64,000 nucleotides of DNA from Methylocystis sp. L43. GTDB taxonomy: Bacteria; Pseudomonadota; Alphaproteobacteria; Rhizobiales; Beijerinckiaceae. The stretch is from assembly GCF_015709525.1 (NCBI RefSeq), contig NZ_JADNRA010000031.1, positions 62,001-126,000 on the forward strand. The letters run 5' to 3'. A program made the position numbers and the translations under genes. The notes beneath the pieces are model-generated. The model saw only the letters and a list, made by a program, of their open reading frames with translations. It made no database searches and had not been told where the DNA came from. Of this stretch, positions 45,981 through 55,592 are shown piece after piece. Numbering within the stretch: position 1 is the stretch's first letter; each line of letters starts with the position of its first letter.

Positions 45981-46676
45981 ATGACCGAAGTGAATTTCGA
46001 CGTGCTGCGCGCCGCTTTCGAAAACGCCGTTCCCGGCTATGACGCGCTGCGGCGCAAACTCATTCCGCATTTCGACGCCTTCTACGGGACCGCGCTCGAC
46101 CTTCTCGAAGAGGCCGTCGCCGCGGACGAATTCCAATGCGTCGACCTTGGCGTCGGCACCGGGCTTTTGTCGGAAATGATTCTCAACCGGTTTCCCGGCG
46201 CGCAGGTCGAAGGCGTCGATCTCGCGCCGAAGATGCTCGATGCGGCGCGCGAACGGCTTGCGATTTACGGCGCGCGCCTCCGCCTGTCGCTCGCGGACTA
46301 TGCAACTGCGCCACTCCCGGGGCCGGTCGACGCCGTCGTCTCGGCGCTCTCCATTCACCATCTCGATCACGAGGCGAAGCGCCGCCTCTTCCGGCGGATT
46401 CATGATGCGCTGCGACCCGGCGGCGTTTTCATCAACGCCGATCAGTCGCTCGGCGCGACCGGTGAAATCGAGGACGCCTATCAGCGCCGCTGGGAAGCGG
46501 ATGTCCAAGGCTCCGGAATCGCCGCCGATGATTTCGCGGCGGCGAGAAAGCGCACGGAACTCGATCGCAGCGCGACCTTCGCCGATCAGATCGCCTGGCT
46601 TGAAGACGCGGGATTCCGCTATGCCGACGTCGGCTGGAAGCGCCACCGCTTCACGGTGTTTTACGCGCGGCGCTAG
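45981..46676 (+). CDS. Class I SAM-dependent methyltransferase
   Basis: A 231-residue methyltransferase. Motif I is FQCVDLGVGTGLLSEMIL, the acidic ribose contact is VEGVDLAPKMLDAARERL, and motif IV/post region reads PVDAVVSALSIHHLDHEAKRRLFRRIHDALRPGGVFINAD. Substrate unknown. I start at ATG 45981, since the open frame further upstream overlaps tyrC without similarity. Its 3' end overlaps the convergent PHA-region gene by 26 bases. Confidence 0.85.
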   Translation: MTEVNFDVLRAAFENAVPGYDALRRKLIPHFDAFYGTALDLLEEAVAADEFQCVDLGVGTGLLSEMILNRFPGAQVEGVDLAPKMLDAARERLAIYGARLRLSLADYATAPLPGPVDAVVSALSIHHLDHEAKRRLFRRIHDALRPGGVFINADQSLGATGEIEDAYQRRWEADVQGSGIAADDFAAARKRTELDRSATFADQIAWLEDAGFRYADVGWKRHRFTVFYARR

Positions 46677-47004
46677 CGTCGTTTTTCGGCGCTTGGCCGA
46701 TGCGCAAGGCGTCGCCGGCGTTGCTCGAGATGAATTGCTGCAGCTTGCCGGAAATAGCCGCCAACACCCAGGGCAGCTGAACGTCGATGCGTAGCAAATC
46801 CTTCAGCACCGTGATCTGCGCCGTCGCCGTCTGACCGAGCGCCGTCACGCGAACCGTCCCCACGTCGCCGGCCCAGGTGACTTCGGAATGCGCGACCTTG
46901 TCCACATATTCGCGCTGCATTTTCGCGAGCTGTTCGGAGACGCGGGCTTTCGCCGCTTCGACGCCGAGATCATGAGGCACTGTGACGGTGATGGCGTTCG
47001 ACAT
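46651..47004 (-). CDS. Polyhydroxyalkanoic acid system (PHA_gran_rgn) family protein
   Basis: A 117-residue soluble protein. It starts ITVTVPHDLGVEAAKARVSEQLAKMQREYVDKVAHSEVTWAGDVGTVRVTALGQTATAQITVLKDLLRIDVQLPWVLAAISGKLQQFI, matching the small family found near PHA synthesis genes. Fold resembles SRPBCC-like beta sheets with a C-terminal helix. No PHA synthase is nearby in this window, so its role is by family resemblance only. It is convergent to, and overlaps, the methyltransferase gene. Confidence 0.75.
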   Translation of the reverse strand: MSNAITVTVPHDLGVEAAKARVSEQLAKMQREYVDKVAHSEVTWAGDVGTVRVTALGQTATAQITVLKDLLRIDVQLPWVLAAISGKLQQFISSNAGDALRIGQAPKNDASAARKTP

Positions 47005-47054
47005 TGGCTTCCTCCACTCGCCCCAATGTAGGCGCCCTCTGGAGGATTAGAAGA

Positions 47055-47828
47055 ATGGCGCGGCTAAAGGCGATGATGAGGACGACGATCGCGCGCGAGC
47101 GTTTACGCTTTACAGTCGAGGTTGCGCTCGCTCTGGCGTTGAGCGGTGTCGCAACTTCCGTCGGGGCGCTCGACGCGCCGTCGCCGCCACGACGTCCGGA
47201 ATTTCAGACCGTCCCCATACCGGAGGCAAAGCCTGCCGTCGGCGCCAAGCCGCAGCAAGTGGAGCCCCAGTCCGCCGAGGATTGCATGGCGAATCTGCGC
47301 GCAGCTGGCGTCGCTTTCGCACCCGCCGAAGCGCCTGCCGGCGCGCTTGACGGTTGCGCGATCGAGACGCCCGTGCGTCTCGCGTCGGTCACGGTCGGCA
47401 TACGGCGCGTTGCGCTCAACGCAAAGCCGCTGCTGGGTTGCGCCTTCGCCCTGCAATTTTCCGATTACGTGAAAAACCTGCTCGCGCCGCTCGGCGCCGG
47501 GACGATGGGCGCGTCGCTCGTCGCGATTGACACAGGTCCAGGCTACGAATGCCGCGGCCGCAATCATGATAACGGGGCCAAGCTGAGCGCGCACGCCAAA
47601 GGGCTCGCTCTTGATGTCGGCGCATTTGTTTTCTCGGACGGTCGAAAGATCGCCGTCGACGCTCAGCCGGATGCTCAATCGACCGCTTACGTCAGAGGGC
47701 TACGAACGGCGGCGTGCGGCTGGTTCACCACGATCCTGGGCCCTGGATCAGATCCCTATCACGCAAGCCATCTTCATTTCGACATCGAGCGCCATGGATC
47801 GAATGGCGGCTATCGAATCTGCCAATAG
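47055..47828 (+). CDS. Extensin-like C-terminal domain protein, exported
   Basis: A 257-residue precursor with an N-terminal membrane or signal segment (FTVEVALALALSGVATSVGA) and a Pro-rich spacer. The conserved domain has CMANLRAAGVAFAPAEAP, LLGCAFALQFSDYVKNLLAPL, ECRGRNHDNGAKLSAHAKGLALDVGAFVFSDG and CGWFTTILGPGSDPYHASHLHFDIERHG. The H..D...H-x-H pattern recalls M15-type zinc peptidases, so a murein-related periplasmic role is possible but inferred. GGAGG lies nine bases before ATG 47055. Confidence 0.85.
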   Translation: MARLKAMMRTTIARERLRFTVEVALALALSGVATSVGALDAPSPPRRPEFQTVPIPEAKPAVGAKPQQVEPQSAEDCMANLRAAGVAFAPAEAPAGALDGCAIETPVRLASVTVGIRRVALNAKPLLGCAFALQFSDYVKNLLAPLGAGTMGASLVAIDTGPGYECRGRNHDNGAKLSAHAKGLALDVGAFVFSDGRKIAVDAQPDAQSTAYVRGLRTAACGWFTTILGPGSDPYHASHLHFDIERHGSNGGYRICQ

Positions 47829-47974
47829 CCGAAAAAAATAGAATTCCCTGCGCTGAAACGTTAAGGTGCCGTTCATCTTTCATGGTGAACGCGCCGCGCT
47901 GGCGTGGCACGCCGCAGCGATGCAGCGATGCAGCGTTGTCGCTTCGGATGGACAACATAGGGAGGCTTGGAATC

Positions 47975-48910
47975 GTGATTGATGACTATGGCGAGATCAA
48001 CACAGCCAAGGCGAATTTCGACGAAATCTATGTAATGGATGACCCAAGGTCGTACTATTCTGTCCTGGGTGGTTTGGATTACATGATTCCGGACGTCGCT
48101 GAGGCCGTCGTCCGGCAGGTGCTTGCGGCAAAGGCTTCCGGCGGAAAGAAGCCAGTCGTACTCGATGTCGGTTGCTCTTACGGGATCAATGCCGCCGTGC
48201 ACCGTTTTCCGCTCAGTTTCGATACGCTGAGGCGTCGATATGCACGGCGCGAACTGGTGGAACTGTCCTCCGATGATTTGTTGCGGCTCGACGCCAATTA
48301 TTTCGCGGCGTGGCCGGATCGCGGCCTGGCGAGCTTTATCGGCCTCGACGTCTCGGAGCCTGCGATCCTTTATGCCAAGAGCGTTGGTCTGATCGCGGAC
48401 GGCGTCATCGCCGATCTCGAGGAGAATGAGTTGACGTCGGACGCTGCGCGCGTCGTCTCACGCGCGGACGTCATCCTCTCGACGGGCTGCATCGGCTACC
48501 TGGGCGAGGCGACTTTTCGCAAGTTGCTGGCGCAGATGAATCGTCGGCCATGGGTGATCTCCTTCGTGCTGCGCATGTTTCCCTTCGATGGCGTTGCGCA
48601 GGCGCTCAGCGAGTTTGGTTACGTCACGGAGCACTTGGACGGCGCCACCTTCATCCAGCGGCGCTTCCGCAACGGCGATGAATTCGAGCACACGTTGCAA
48701 ACTCTCGCGGCCCTCGGAAAAGACACGCATGGCCTCGAGGCGGAGGGCCTCTATCACGCCGACCTCTATATTTCCCGTCCCGCCGAGGAAGCGGCGCAAC
48801 TGCCGCTCTGCGAATTCGTCACGATCGCGAGCGGCCGTTATCGGTCGTTCGGACCGCGCTATGTCCATGTCGAGACCGAAGAAGGCAAGCTCGTCACGCT
48901 CGAGCCTTGA
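47975..48910 (+). CDS. Class I SAM-dependent methyltransferase-like protein
   Basis: A 311-residue protein. VVLDVGCSYGINAAVHRFPLSFDTL is a SAM motif I. FIGLDVSEPAILYAKSVGLI supplies the second acidic contact and DVILSTGCIGYLGEATFRKLLAQM the motif IV region. Flanking sequences match no subfamily I can name. I choose GTG 47975, nine bases after GGGAGG (47960-47965), over ATG 47948, which has no ribosome-binding site. The region before it is non-coding after the extensin-like gene. Function unknown beyond probable methyl transfer. Confidence 0.68.
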   Translation: MIDDYGEINTAKANFDEIYVMDDPRSYYSVLGGLDYMIPDVAEAVVRQVLAAKASGGKKPVVLDVGCSYGINAAVHRFPLSFDTLRRRYARRELVELSSDDLLRLDANYFAAWPDRGLASFIGLDVSEPAILYAKSVGLIADGVIADLEENELTSDAARVVSRADVILSTGCIGYLGEATFRKLLAQMNRRPWVISFVLRMFPFDGVAQALSEFGYVTEHLDGATFIQRRFRNGDEFEHTLQTLAALGKDTHGLEAEGLYHADLYISRPAEEAAQLPLCEFVTIASGRYRSFGPRYVHVETEEGKLVTLEP

Positions 48911-48979
48911 GCGCGCGATCGGATGGCGCGCTCGGCGAAGTGAGCGTGGTCAGACGAGACCGGTCTCACCCGTCGCGGT

Positions 48980-49951
48980 TCACCTCGCCGATGCGAGTAG
49001 GCCGAGGCGCGTCAGCTCATGCTCGCGAATGTTGCGGGTGATCGGATAATAGCCGCCTTTCTTTGCCTGCATCTGGCCATCTCTCGAAAGCATATATGTG
49101 ACGAACTCGCCGCTCAGCGCGTCGATCGGCTTCTTGGGATCCTTCAGCAGGTAGACGTAGAGGCCTCGCGCCAGCGGATATTTGCGCGAATACGTATTGT
49201 CGAAGGAGGCGTCGTAGCAGGCCTTGCCGGCGGCCACGGGAACGGCGCGCACTGCGTTTGTCTTATAGCCGATGCCTGAATAGCCGATTGCAGACTTGTC
49301 GGCGCCGACGGCGCTCACGACGGCTTCCGAACCGATCTGCATCTTGATGTCGTCCTTGAAATCGGCGCCGTTCAAGACATGCTGTTTGAAAAACTTGTAT
49401 GTGCCGGATAGCGTGTTGCGGCTATACATGGCGATTGGCTTCGCCGCCCACTCGCCGGTCAAACCAAGTTCGCCCCAGGTGCGGATGCTTTTTCCGCCGC
49501 CGCTTTTCGGATCGGCCGCAAAAACCCGTTCCATCTGCTCCATGCTGATGCACTGGAGCGGATTGTCCTTATGGACATAAACCGCGAGGGCGTCGATCGC
49601 GACCAGAACCGCCGTTGGCTTGTAGCCGAATTTCGCTTGGAAGGCGGCGATCTCGTCCGGCGTCATTTGACGCGACATCGGACCGAGCTGCGCTTCTCCC
49701 GAGAGGAGCGCCGGCGGCGCCGTGTTCGAGCCCTTGCCGACAAGTTCGATCGACACATTCGGGTAGATCGACTGAAACCCTTCGGCCCAGAGCTCCATTT
49801 CGTGATGCATCGTGTCCGAGCCGACGGACCTCAATTTTCCCGACAGTCCGCTGACGACCTTGTAGGGGGAGAGCTCCAAATCGAGCGCAACAGCGCCGGC
49901 GCTTAAAACCACGAAAGCCGCGACGGCGGCGGAGAGGGCTCGCAGTTTCAT
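48980..49951 (-). CDS. PstS-family phosphate-binding protein
   Basis: A 323-residue periplasmic substrate-binding protein with a signal peptide (LRALSAAVAAFVVLSAGAVALD). Phosphate-loop-like blocks are LRSVGSDTMHHEMELWAEGFQSIYPNVSIELVGKGSNTAPPALLSGEAQLGPMSRQM, YSRNTLSGTYKFFKQHVL and SAIGYSGIGYKT. It stands alone, since no pstC, pstA or pstB is adjacent. It may serve phosphate scavenging or sensing rather than encode a full transporter. GGAG lies before ATG 49951. Some annotators would label it PstS or phosphate ABC transporter substrate-binding protein. Confidence 0.85.
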   Translation of the reverse strand: MKLRALSAAVAAFVVLSAGAVALDLELSPYKVVSGLSGKLRSVGSDTMHHEMELWAEGFQSIYPNVSIELVGKGSNTAPPALLSGEAQLGPMSRQMTPDEIAAFQAKFGYKPTAVLVAIDALAVYVHKDNPLQCISMEQMERVFAADPKSGGGKSIRTWGELGLTGEWAAKPIAMYSRNTLSGTYKFFKQHVLNGADFKDDIKMQIGSEAVVSAVGADKSAIGYSGIGYKTNAVRAVPVAAGKACYDASFDNTYSRKYPLARGLYVYLLKDPKKPIDALSGEFVTYMLSRDGQMQAKKGGYYPITRNIREHELTRLGLLASAR

Positions 49952-50160
49952 GGCTTTTCTCCGTGCATCAATCATTGCGGCCGAAACCACCTCGCCGCGG
50001 CAAGCGCGCGATCGACGTGGAACGGCTGGGGGATCGCCCTCTAGGCGGATGTTCAGTGAGTCGTTCTTGCTTTCGCCGCAATTTGGCTTGGCGAAATGAC
50101 AGGCGCATGACGCCTGTGCGACGGCGCGACGCCGACGCGTGCAGCTAAATGAATGCGCGC

Positions 50161-50196
50161 AAAAAAACCGGAAGGCGAGGCGTCGCCTTCCGGTTT
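50161..50196 (-). terminator. Rho-independent terminator of glnA
   Basis: CCGGAAGGCGA (50168-50178) pairs perfectly with TCGCCTTCCGG (50183-50193) around a four-base loop. On the minus strand it is followed by T7 (50167-50161). It lies 45 bases after the glnA stop. Confidence 0.93.
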
Positions 50197-50241
50197 GACA
50201 TGAGGCTGGCCGCTAGCGCGAAGGCGCGGCCGGTCTTTTCG

Positions 50242-51651
50242 TCAGTAGCTGTAATACATGTCGAATTCGACCGGATGCGGCGTCATCTCGAAGCGCATCA
50301 CGTCCTGCATCTTAAGGTCGATGTAGGAGTGGATGAAGTCCTCGTTGAAGACGCCGCCGGCGGTCAGATAGGCGTGGTCGGCTTTGAGATTCTCGAGCGC
50401 CTCGCGCAAGCTGCCGCACACCGTCGGGATCGCCTTCAACTCTTCGGGCGGCAGATCGTAGAGATCCTTGTCGGCGGGTCCGCCCGGATCGATCTTGTTG
50501 GCGATGCCGTCGAGGCCCGCCATCAGCATGGCGGCGAAGGCCAGATAGGGATTCGCCGTCGGATCAGGGAAACGAACTTCGACGCGCTTCGCCTTCGGGT
50601 TGGAGCTGAAGGGAATGCGGCACGACGCCGAGCGATTGCGCGACGAATAGGCGAGCAGCACCGGCGCCTCGTAGCCCGGAACCAGACGCTTATACGAGTT
50701 TGTCGACGGGTTGGTGAAGGCGTTCAGCGACTTCGCATGCTTGATGATGCCGCCAATGTACCACAGGCACTCCTGAGAGAGGCCGGCGTATTTGTCGCCC
50801 GCGAAGACCGGCTTGCCGTCTTTCCAGATCGACTGATGGACATGCATGCCCGAGCCGTTGTCGCCAAACACCGGCTTCGGCATGAAGGTCGCCGACTTGC
50901 CGTAGGAATGCGCCACCTGATGGATCGCATATTTGTAGATCTGCAGGTGGTCGGCGACCGTGACGAGCGTCTCGAACTTCAGACCGAGTTCGTGCTGGGC
51001 GGAGGCGACTTCGTGATGGTGCTTCTCGACCTTGACGCCCATGGCCGCCATGGCGGCGAGCATCTCGCCGCGCATGTCCTGTCCGGCGTCCACCGGCGGC
51101 ACCGGGAAATAGCCGCCCTTGGTGCGCACGCGGTGGCCGAGATTGCCGCCTTCGTAGGCCGTGCCGCTATTGGAGGGCAGCTCGGTCGAATCCAGCGTGA
51201 AGCCCGTATCGTAGGGCTCGGCTGAAAAGCGCACGTCGTCAAAGACGAAGAATTCGGCCTCGGGACCAAAAAAGGCCGTGTCGCCGACGCCGGTCGATTT
51301 CAGATGCTCCATCGCCTTCTTGGCCATGCCGCGCGGGTCGCGGTTGTAGGGCTGGCCTGTCGCGGGCTCCACGACGTCGCAGACGACGGAGAGCGTCGAC
51401 GCCGCGAAGAAGGGATCCACCGAGATGGAATCCAGATCGGGAAGGAGCGTCATGTCCGATTCATTGATCGCTTTCCATCCGGCGATCGACGAGCCGTCGA
51501 ACATGATGCCTTCGGTCAAAGCTTCTTCATCGACAATCGAAACGTCGAACGTCACATGCTGCCACTTGCCGCGCGGGTCGGTAAAACGGAAATCGACGTA
51601 TTTAACGTCGTTATCCTTGATCTGCTTAAGAACGTCCTTGGCCGTTGTCAT
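50242..51651 (-). CDS. glnA: Glutamine synthetase type I
   Basis: A 469-residue GS-I subunit that assimilates ammonium. It starts [34 protein letters not shown]. Active-site blocks include [57 protein letters not shown] and [18 protein letters not shown]. The adenylylation-site tyrosine is in the [10 protein letters not shown] segment near the C-terminus, so it is probably controlled by GlnE. ATG 51651 is the normal start. The frame stays open upstream to 51744 without similarity. It follows glnB by 110 bases. Confidence 0.97.
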   Translation of the reverse strand: MTTAKDVLKQIKDNDVKYVDFRFTDPRGKWQHVTFDVSIVDEEALTEGIMFDGSSIAGWKAINESDMTLLPDLDSISVDPFFAASTLSVVCDVVEPATGQPYNRDPRGMAKKAMEHLKSTGVGDTAFFGPEAEFFVFDDVRFSAEPYDTGFTLDSTELPSNSGTAYEGGNLGHRVRTKGGYFPVPPVDAGQDMRGEMLAAMAAMGVKVEKHHHEVASAQHELGLKFETLVTVADHLQIYKYAIHQVAHSYGKSATFMPKPVFGDNGSGMHVHQSIWKDGKPVFAGDKYAGLSQECLWYIGGIIKHAKSLNAFTNPSTNSYKRLVPGYEAPVLLAYSSRNRSASCRIPFSSNPKAKRVEVRFPDPTANPYLAFAAMLMAGLDGIANKIDPGGPADKDLYDLPPEELKAIPTVCGSLREALENLKADHAYLTAGGVFNEDFIHSYIDLKMQDVMRFEMTPHPVEFDMYYSY

Positions 51652-51761
51652 GTGGTTCGATGCCTCTCTTTGCTGATCTTGCTGTTTAGCTGTTTTCGAA
51701 TTGGGCGCGGCGGAGCGTCTGAAGATGTTGGCGAGAAAGCTCATGGGGCGGGGGCTCAGTG

Positions 51762-52121
<360 letters not shown>

Positions 52122-52282
52122 TTAAGCCCCGGCCCGCTAGCGACTTTGGCTCTGCTGGAGAGCCGCCGAGCTTCTAACATTGCCGCCCTGGTCGCGCCAT
52201 GGCCAAAGTTCCGGCGCCAAACTTAGACTTGGCGCCTATGAGATATACCGTTTGCATTATTTTTAGGCGATAGGCCTAGTTA

Positions 52283-53158
52283 CTAGGCGTCACGGCGAGG
52301 GTCGGTGATCGCGGGCAGGTCTTCCCGAGCGCCCCACTCCGACCAGGAGCCGTCATACACGGCGGTCGGGGGCCGGCCCGCCGCGGCGAGCGCGAGGCTG
52401 ACGATGCAGGCCGTGAGCCCGGAGCCGCAGGTGGCGATGACCGGCGCGTCGGGATTGACGCCAGCGGCGGCAAAGACTGCTTCGAGCACGGGCTTTTCCT
52501 TCATTTTTCCGCCTTCGAGGACATTGCCAAACGGGAGATTCAGCGCACCAGGCATATGGCCGGCGCGCAGGCCCGGGCGCGGCTCAGGCGCCCATCCGTG
52601 GAATCGCTCTGCGCCGCGCGCGTCGACCACTTGCGGCCCGCCGAGATCAAGCGCGCGCCGCACGGTGTCAGCGTCCGCCACCAGGCTCGCGTCGAAACGC
52701 GGCGTAAACTCCGCCGCTGCCTTCTTTTGGCGCGCTTCGCCCTGCTCGAGCGGACGGCCTTCGGCCTTCCACGCCGGAAGGCCGCCGGCAAGGATCGACG
52801 CCTTTTCGACGCCGAAAACGGTTAGCATCCACCAGAGACGCGGCCCGGAAAAAATGCCAACGCTGTCGTAGACGACCGCCTGCATGCCGTCGCCGAATCC
52901 GCGCCGGCGCATCTCCGCCGCGAAGACTTCGGGCTTCGGCAACATGTGCGGCAGGTCGGTGGACGGATCGGCGACGGCGTCTATATCAAAGAACTGCGCG
53001 CCGGGAATATGCCCCGCAAGGAACTCGGCGTGCGCGTCGCGGCCGGTCGCCGGCATGTGCCACGACGCGTCGAAGACAACGAGATCCGGCGCGTCGAGAC
53101 GTTCGGCGAGCCACCCGGCGGACACGAAAAGAGAGGCGGGGTCGATCATACGCGTCAT
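52283..53158 (-). CDS. sseA: 3-mercaptopyruvate sulfurtransferase (double rhodanese)
   Basis: A 291-residue protein with two rhodanese domains. The N-terminal, non-catalytic one reads VVFDASWHMPATGRDAHAEFLAGHIPGAQFFDIDAVAD. The C-terminal catalytic one reads VVDARGAERFHGWAPEPRPGLRAGHMPGALNLPF with the active cysteine in IATCGSGLTAC. The CGSG-type loop indicates mercaptopyruvate rather than thiosulfate as donor. Start ATG 53158 or 53149. Confidence 0.92.
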   Translation of the reverse strand: MTRMIDPASLFVSAGWLAERLDAPDLVVFDASWHMPATGRDAHAEFLAGHIPGAQFFDIDAVADPSTDLPHMLPKPEVFAAEMRRRGFGDGMQAVVYDSVGIFSGPRLWWMLTVFGVEKASILAGGLPAWKAEGRPLEQGEARQKKAAAEFTPRFDASLVADADTVRRALDLGGPQVVDARGAERFHGWAPEPRPGLRAGHMPGALNLPFGNVLEGGKMKEKPVLEAVFAAAGVNPDAPVIATCGSGLTACIVSLALAAAGRPPTAVYDGSWSEWGAREDLPAITDPRRDA

Positions 53159-53253
53159 AGCTCGGCTCGCTGATCCTGACACTGCTTGCATCCGGCGGTC
53201 CGGCGTTCACAATACGCCGATTCGATTCTCACGCCATCAGGCGCTTGACCGAC

Positions 53254-53670
53254 ATGCTCGACATTCCAGGCAAGGCCTGCGGCTCCTGCTACTTCTGCTG
53301 CAAGGTTCTTGAAATCGAAGAGTTCAAGAAGCCCGCAGGCAAGCTCTGCGAGCACTGCGCGCTGACGGGCGGCTGCGGCGTTTATGACACGCGTCCGGAC
53401 GTGTGCCGCGACTACTACTGCCGATGGAAAGATGAGCGCAGCTTTTCGTCCCAACTGCGGCCCGACAAGGTCGGCACGCTGCTGATGGACGATCCCGACA
53501 GCGACGAATACCACGCCGTCTGCGACCCGGAAAAGCCGTTTTCCTGGCGCAATCCTCTCGTATTCAAGCATCTCGTCGCCGAGGCCAAGGCGGGTCGGCT
53601 CGTCGTCGCCAAGGCGGGGTTGCGGGCATGGCGCATTTTCGAAGACGGACGGTGGCAAGAATGGGCCTGA
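53254..53670 (+). CDS. Cysteine-cluster protein (YkgJ-like, zinc/iron-chelating family)
   Basis: A 138-residue protein with nine Cys, eight of them in the first half: CGSCYFCC, LCEHC, GGCGVYDTRPDVCRDYYCRW. The C-x2-C-x2-CC opening and C-x-V/I-Y-x-x-R-P-x-x-C pattern are those of PF03692, thought to bind Zn or Fe-S. The rest is a small alpha/beta tail. No function is known for most members. Start is ATG 53254 or TTG 53245. Confidence 0.75.
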   Translation: MLDIPGKACGSCYFCCKVLEIEEFKKPAGKLCEHCALTGGCGVYDTRPDVCRDYYCRWKDERSFSSQLRPDKVGTLLMDDPDSDEYHAVCDPEKPFSWRNPLVFKHLVAEAKAGRLVVAKAGLRAWRIFEDGRWQEWA

Positions 53671-53755
53671 GCCTCACAGCCGCGGGCGCCATGAATTCGA
53701 ACGAGCGTTCCAGCGCGGTCGAAGAACGCCCAGCGATAAGCGACGCGCCCAGGCC

Positions 53756-54592
53756 ATGACAGCGGCCGGCCGGATTTCTTGCCTTATGACGCGCGGCGGC
53801 GGCGCCCTCGTAGCGATCTCGGTAGCGCTCTGTACGCCCGCCGCCGCGGAGATGCTCAAGGCGCATTACGCTCTGAGCCTCATGGGGCTCTCCATTGGCA
53901 GCGCATCCGCTTCAGGCATCGTCGACGCGCAGAATTACCGCGTCGAGATCTCGATGCGAACGACAGGACTCGCCAATCTCATCAACAACGCCAAGGGCGC
54001 CGCCAGCGCGAGCGGCGGCCTGACCGCCGGCGGGCCGTCGCCGGCGAATTACGCCAACACGACCTCGAACAGCGACGAGACGCGCACGGTGCGGATGTCG
54101 CTCGTCGGCAATGCGGTGCGCACCGTGGACGTGAGGCCCGCGCCCTGGGACGCCGAAGCTCGCGTCCCGGTGACGGAAAGCGCCAAGCGCCACATCGTCG
54201 ATCCCGTCAGCGCGCTGATCATGCGCGTGCCGCCTGGAGAGGAACTCACGGGTCCCTCGGCGTGCAACCGAACCATTTCTGTTTTCGACGGCGTCACGCG
54301 TTTCGACGTAGAGCTCGCCTATGCCGGCGCCCACACCGCGCAAACGCGGGGTTACTCCGGTCCCGTCACGGTATGTTCGGCGCGCTATACGCCGATCGCC
54401 GGGCATCGCCCCGACAGTTCCGCGACGCGCTATATGGCGAATAACAACGACATCAGCGTCTGGCTCGCGCCGCTTCCCGACGCGCGTGTGGTGGTGCCGA
54501 TTCACATTGCGATCGGCACCGCCGCCGGCAAGCTCGTCATCGACGCGTCGGAGTTCCAGATCGAACAGCGGCGCGCCGATTTCAGGCGCTGA
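53756..54592 (+). CDS. DUF3108 domain protein, exported
   Basis: A 278-residue precursor with an N-terminal export signal (GGGALVAISVALCTPAAAEML). The mature protein begins LKAHYALSLMGLSIGSASASGIVDAQNYRVEISMRTTGLANLI and closes VVVPIHIAIGTAAGKLVIDASEFQI, the beta-rich DUF3108 pattern. Family members are predicted periplasmic or outer-membrane-associated, with no assigned activity. Two cysteines, C193 and C231 approximately, could pair. Confidence 0.75.
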   Translation: MTAAGRISCLMTRGGGALVAISVALCTPAAAEMLKAHYALSLMGLSIGSASASGIVDAQNYRVEISMRTTGLANLINNAKGAASASGGLTAGGPSPANYANTTSNSDETRTVRMSLVGNAVRTVDVRPAPWDAEARVPVTESAKRHIVDPVSALIMRVPPGEELTGPSACNRTISVFDGVTRFDVELAYAGAHTAQTRGYSGPVTVCSARYTPIAGHRPDSSATRYMANNNDISVWLAPLPDARVVVPIHIAIGTAAGKLVIDASEFQIEQRRADFRR

Positions 54593-54602
54593 CCGGCTGA
54601 TT

Positions 54603-54995
54603 TCACTCGACGCGAACTTCCTTCGTCTTTTTCCGGTTCATGCGATCGGATTCATATTCGAGATATCTGACTTCCAGAGGGTCGGCGTCCTTATTCGGGC
54701 GCAGACAAAATGACGGGCGCGGCGAAAAGCTTCCGTCCTGCGCTTCGAAGCAATCGGAGAAGCGCACCTCGCACTGAAACATCGTTTCGCTTTTTGGCGC
54801 CGCCCGCGCCACTACTGCGCGCGCTTTCTCGATCGCCTGCTTGCAGACGTCAGGGGCGAAGCCCCATGCCTCGCAGTCGCTTTGCGTCGCCATATACTTG
54901 CCGTCGGCGGTGCAGACGGGCGTGCGTCGGAACGCGTAGTAGGTTGAAAATCCAGCGGCCGCGACAGCGACGGCGATGATGAAAAACTTGAACAT
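54603..54995 (-). CDS. DUF1190-like small exported protein
   Basis: A 130-residue protein with an N-terminal membrane segment (FFIIAVAVAAAGFSTYYAF). The Cys-rich body has the spacing C-x11-C-x10-C-x22-C-x6-C, ending in FSPRPSFCLRPN. The layout resembles DUF1190 (YgiB-type) proteins of the cell envelope. Assignment is by pattern only. It is convergent to the DUF3108 gene with 10 bases between stops. Confidence 0.6.
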   Translation of the reverse strand: MFKFFIIAVAVAAAGFSTYYAFRRTPVCTADGKYMATQSDCEAWGFAPDVCKQAIEKARAVVARAAPKSETMFQCEVRFSDCFEAQDGSFSPRPSFCLRPNKDADPLEVRYLEYESDRMNRKKTKEVRVE

Positions 54996-55019
54996 CGGAC
55001 TTCACGCTCGCGAGATGGA

Positions 55020-55418
55020 CTGTTGCCGCGCTCCCTTAGATAGTCGTCGGCGCGCGGCGGCGGCAAGCGCAAACTGAGCCCTTATATGAGCTTTGATGCG
55101 GCGATGCAGCGCAGCGGCGGCCCTGCCGATCGCTTGACAGCGCTTTGCGTCTGCAATACTCCGAAACCACCGCATTTCGGAACCGCGGCCGAGAGCTGCG
55201 AGCATTATGGCTCTCCGGGCGCGGCTAGGGCCGAATAGCGATGCAGACGCGTTCCCGCCTAGGTGAGGTCGATGTTGAACCAAGACCGAGGTGGGCCGGC
55301 GTCAGCCAAGCTTTCCACTTGACCAATTCGACGAAGAAAGCAACGCCGCAATCGCGGATTGCAGCCTGAATCTCGGCTTGTGGCGAAACGGCAGTGTGTG
55401 TGACAGAAGGAGGAAACT
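55020..55418. promoter_or_regulatory. Region upstream of the 37-residue small protein
   Basis: About 400 bases hold no convincing gene. A TTGACA (55134-55139) is followed by CAATACT-type sequence (55154-55160), a possible promoter with non-ideal 14-15 base spacing. A small hairpin GCAATC-GCG-GATTGC lies at 55348-55362 in what would be a long 5' leader. The promoter call is tentative. Confidence 0.35.
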
Positions 55419-55532
55419 ATGGGCGCTATTCTTGAACTGACGAGCTATGCAGCGACCCCGGTCGGCATGATCGCGATCATCGTCATCGGCGCGGCCGCGT
55501 ATTTCGCCGCCCGCTGGGTGTTCAACGACTAA
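55419..55532 (+). CDS. 37-residue one-helix membrane protein
   Basis: ATG 55419 follows an excellent ribosome-binding site (AGGAGGAAACT, 55408-55418). The product begins MGAILELTSYAATPVG, has one hydrophobic helix (about residues 16-30, MIAIIVIGAAAYFAA) and ends RWVFND. Positive-inside considerations favour a periplasmic N-terminus and a cytoplasmic RW...ND end, though weakly. A strong intrinsic terminator follows 27 bases after the stop, so this is its own transcription unit. I do not recognise the family. Such small proteins often stabilise a larger membrane complex, but that is a general inference. Confidence 0.7.
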   Translation: MGAILELTSYAATPVGMIAIIVIGAAAYFAARWVFND

Positions 55533-55559
55533 AACAAGCTTCACGAAGCTTTCAAAGCG

Positions 55560-55592
55560 CGGCGCGCTGGCCTTGGCCAGCGCGCCGTTTTT
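55560..55592 (+). terminator. Rho-independent terminator after the small protein gene
   Basis: CGGCGCGCTGGCC (55560-55572) pairs perfectly with GGCCAGCGCGCCG (55575-55587). T5 follows at 55588-55592. The innermost pairs would open to give a CCTTGG loop. Confidence 0.92.

Noticed and set aside
48909-48933. GAGCGCGC-N9-GCGCGCTC inverted repeat between convergent genes as a bidirectional terminator
   Set aside because: There is no T-run on either side and the first arm overlaps the methyltransferase stop codon. Too weak to call.
52274-52288. GCCTAG-TTA-CTAGGC inverted repeat at the sseA stop as a terminator
   Set aside because: It overlaps the stop codon and lacks a following T-run.
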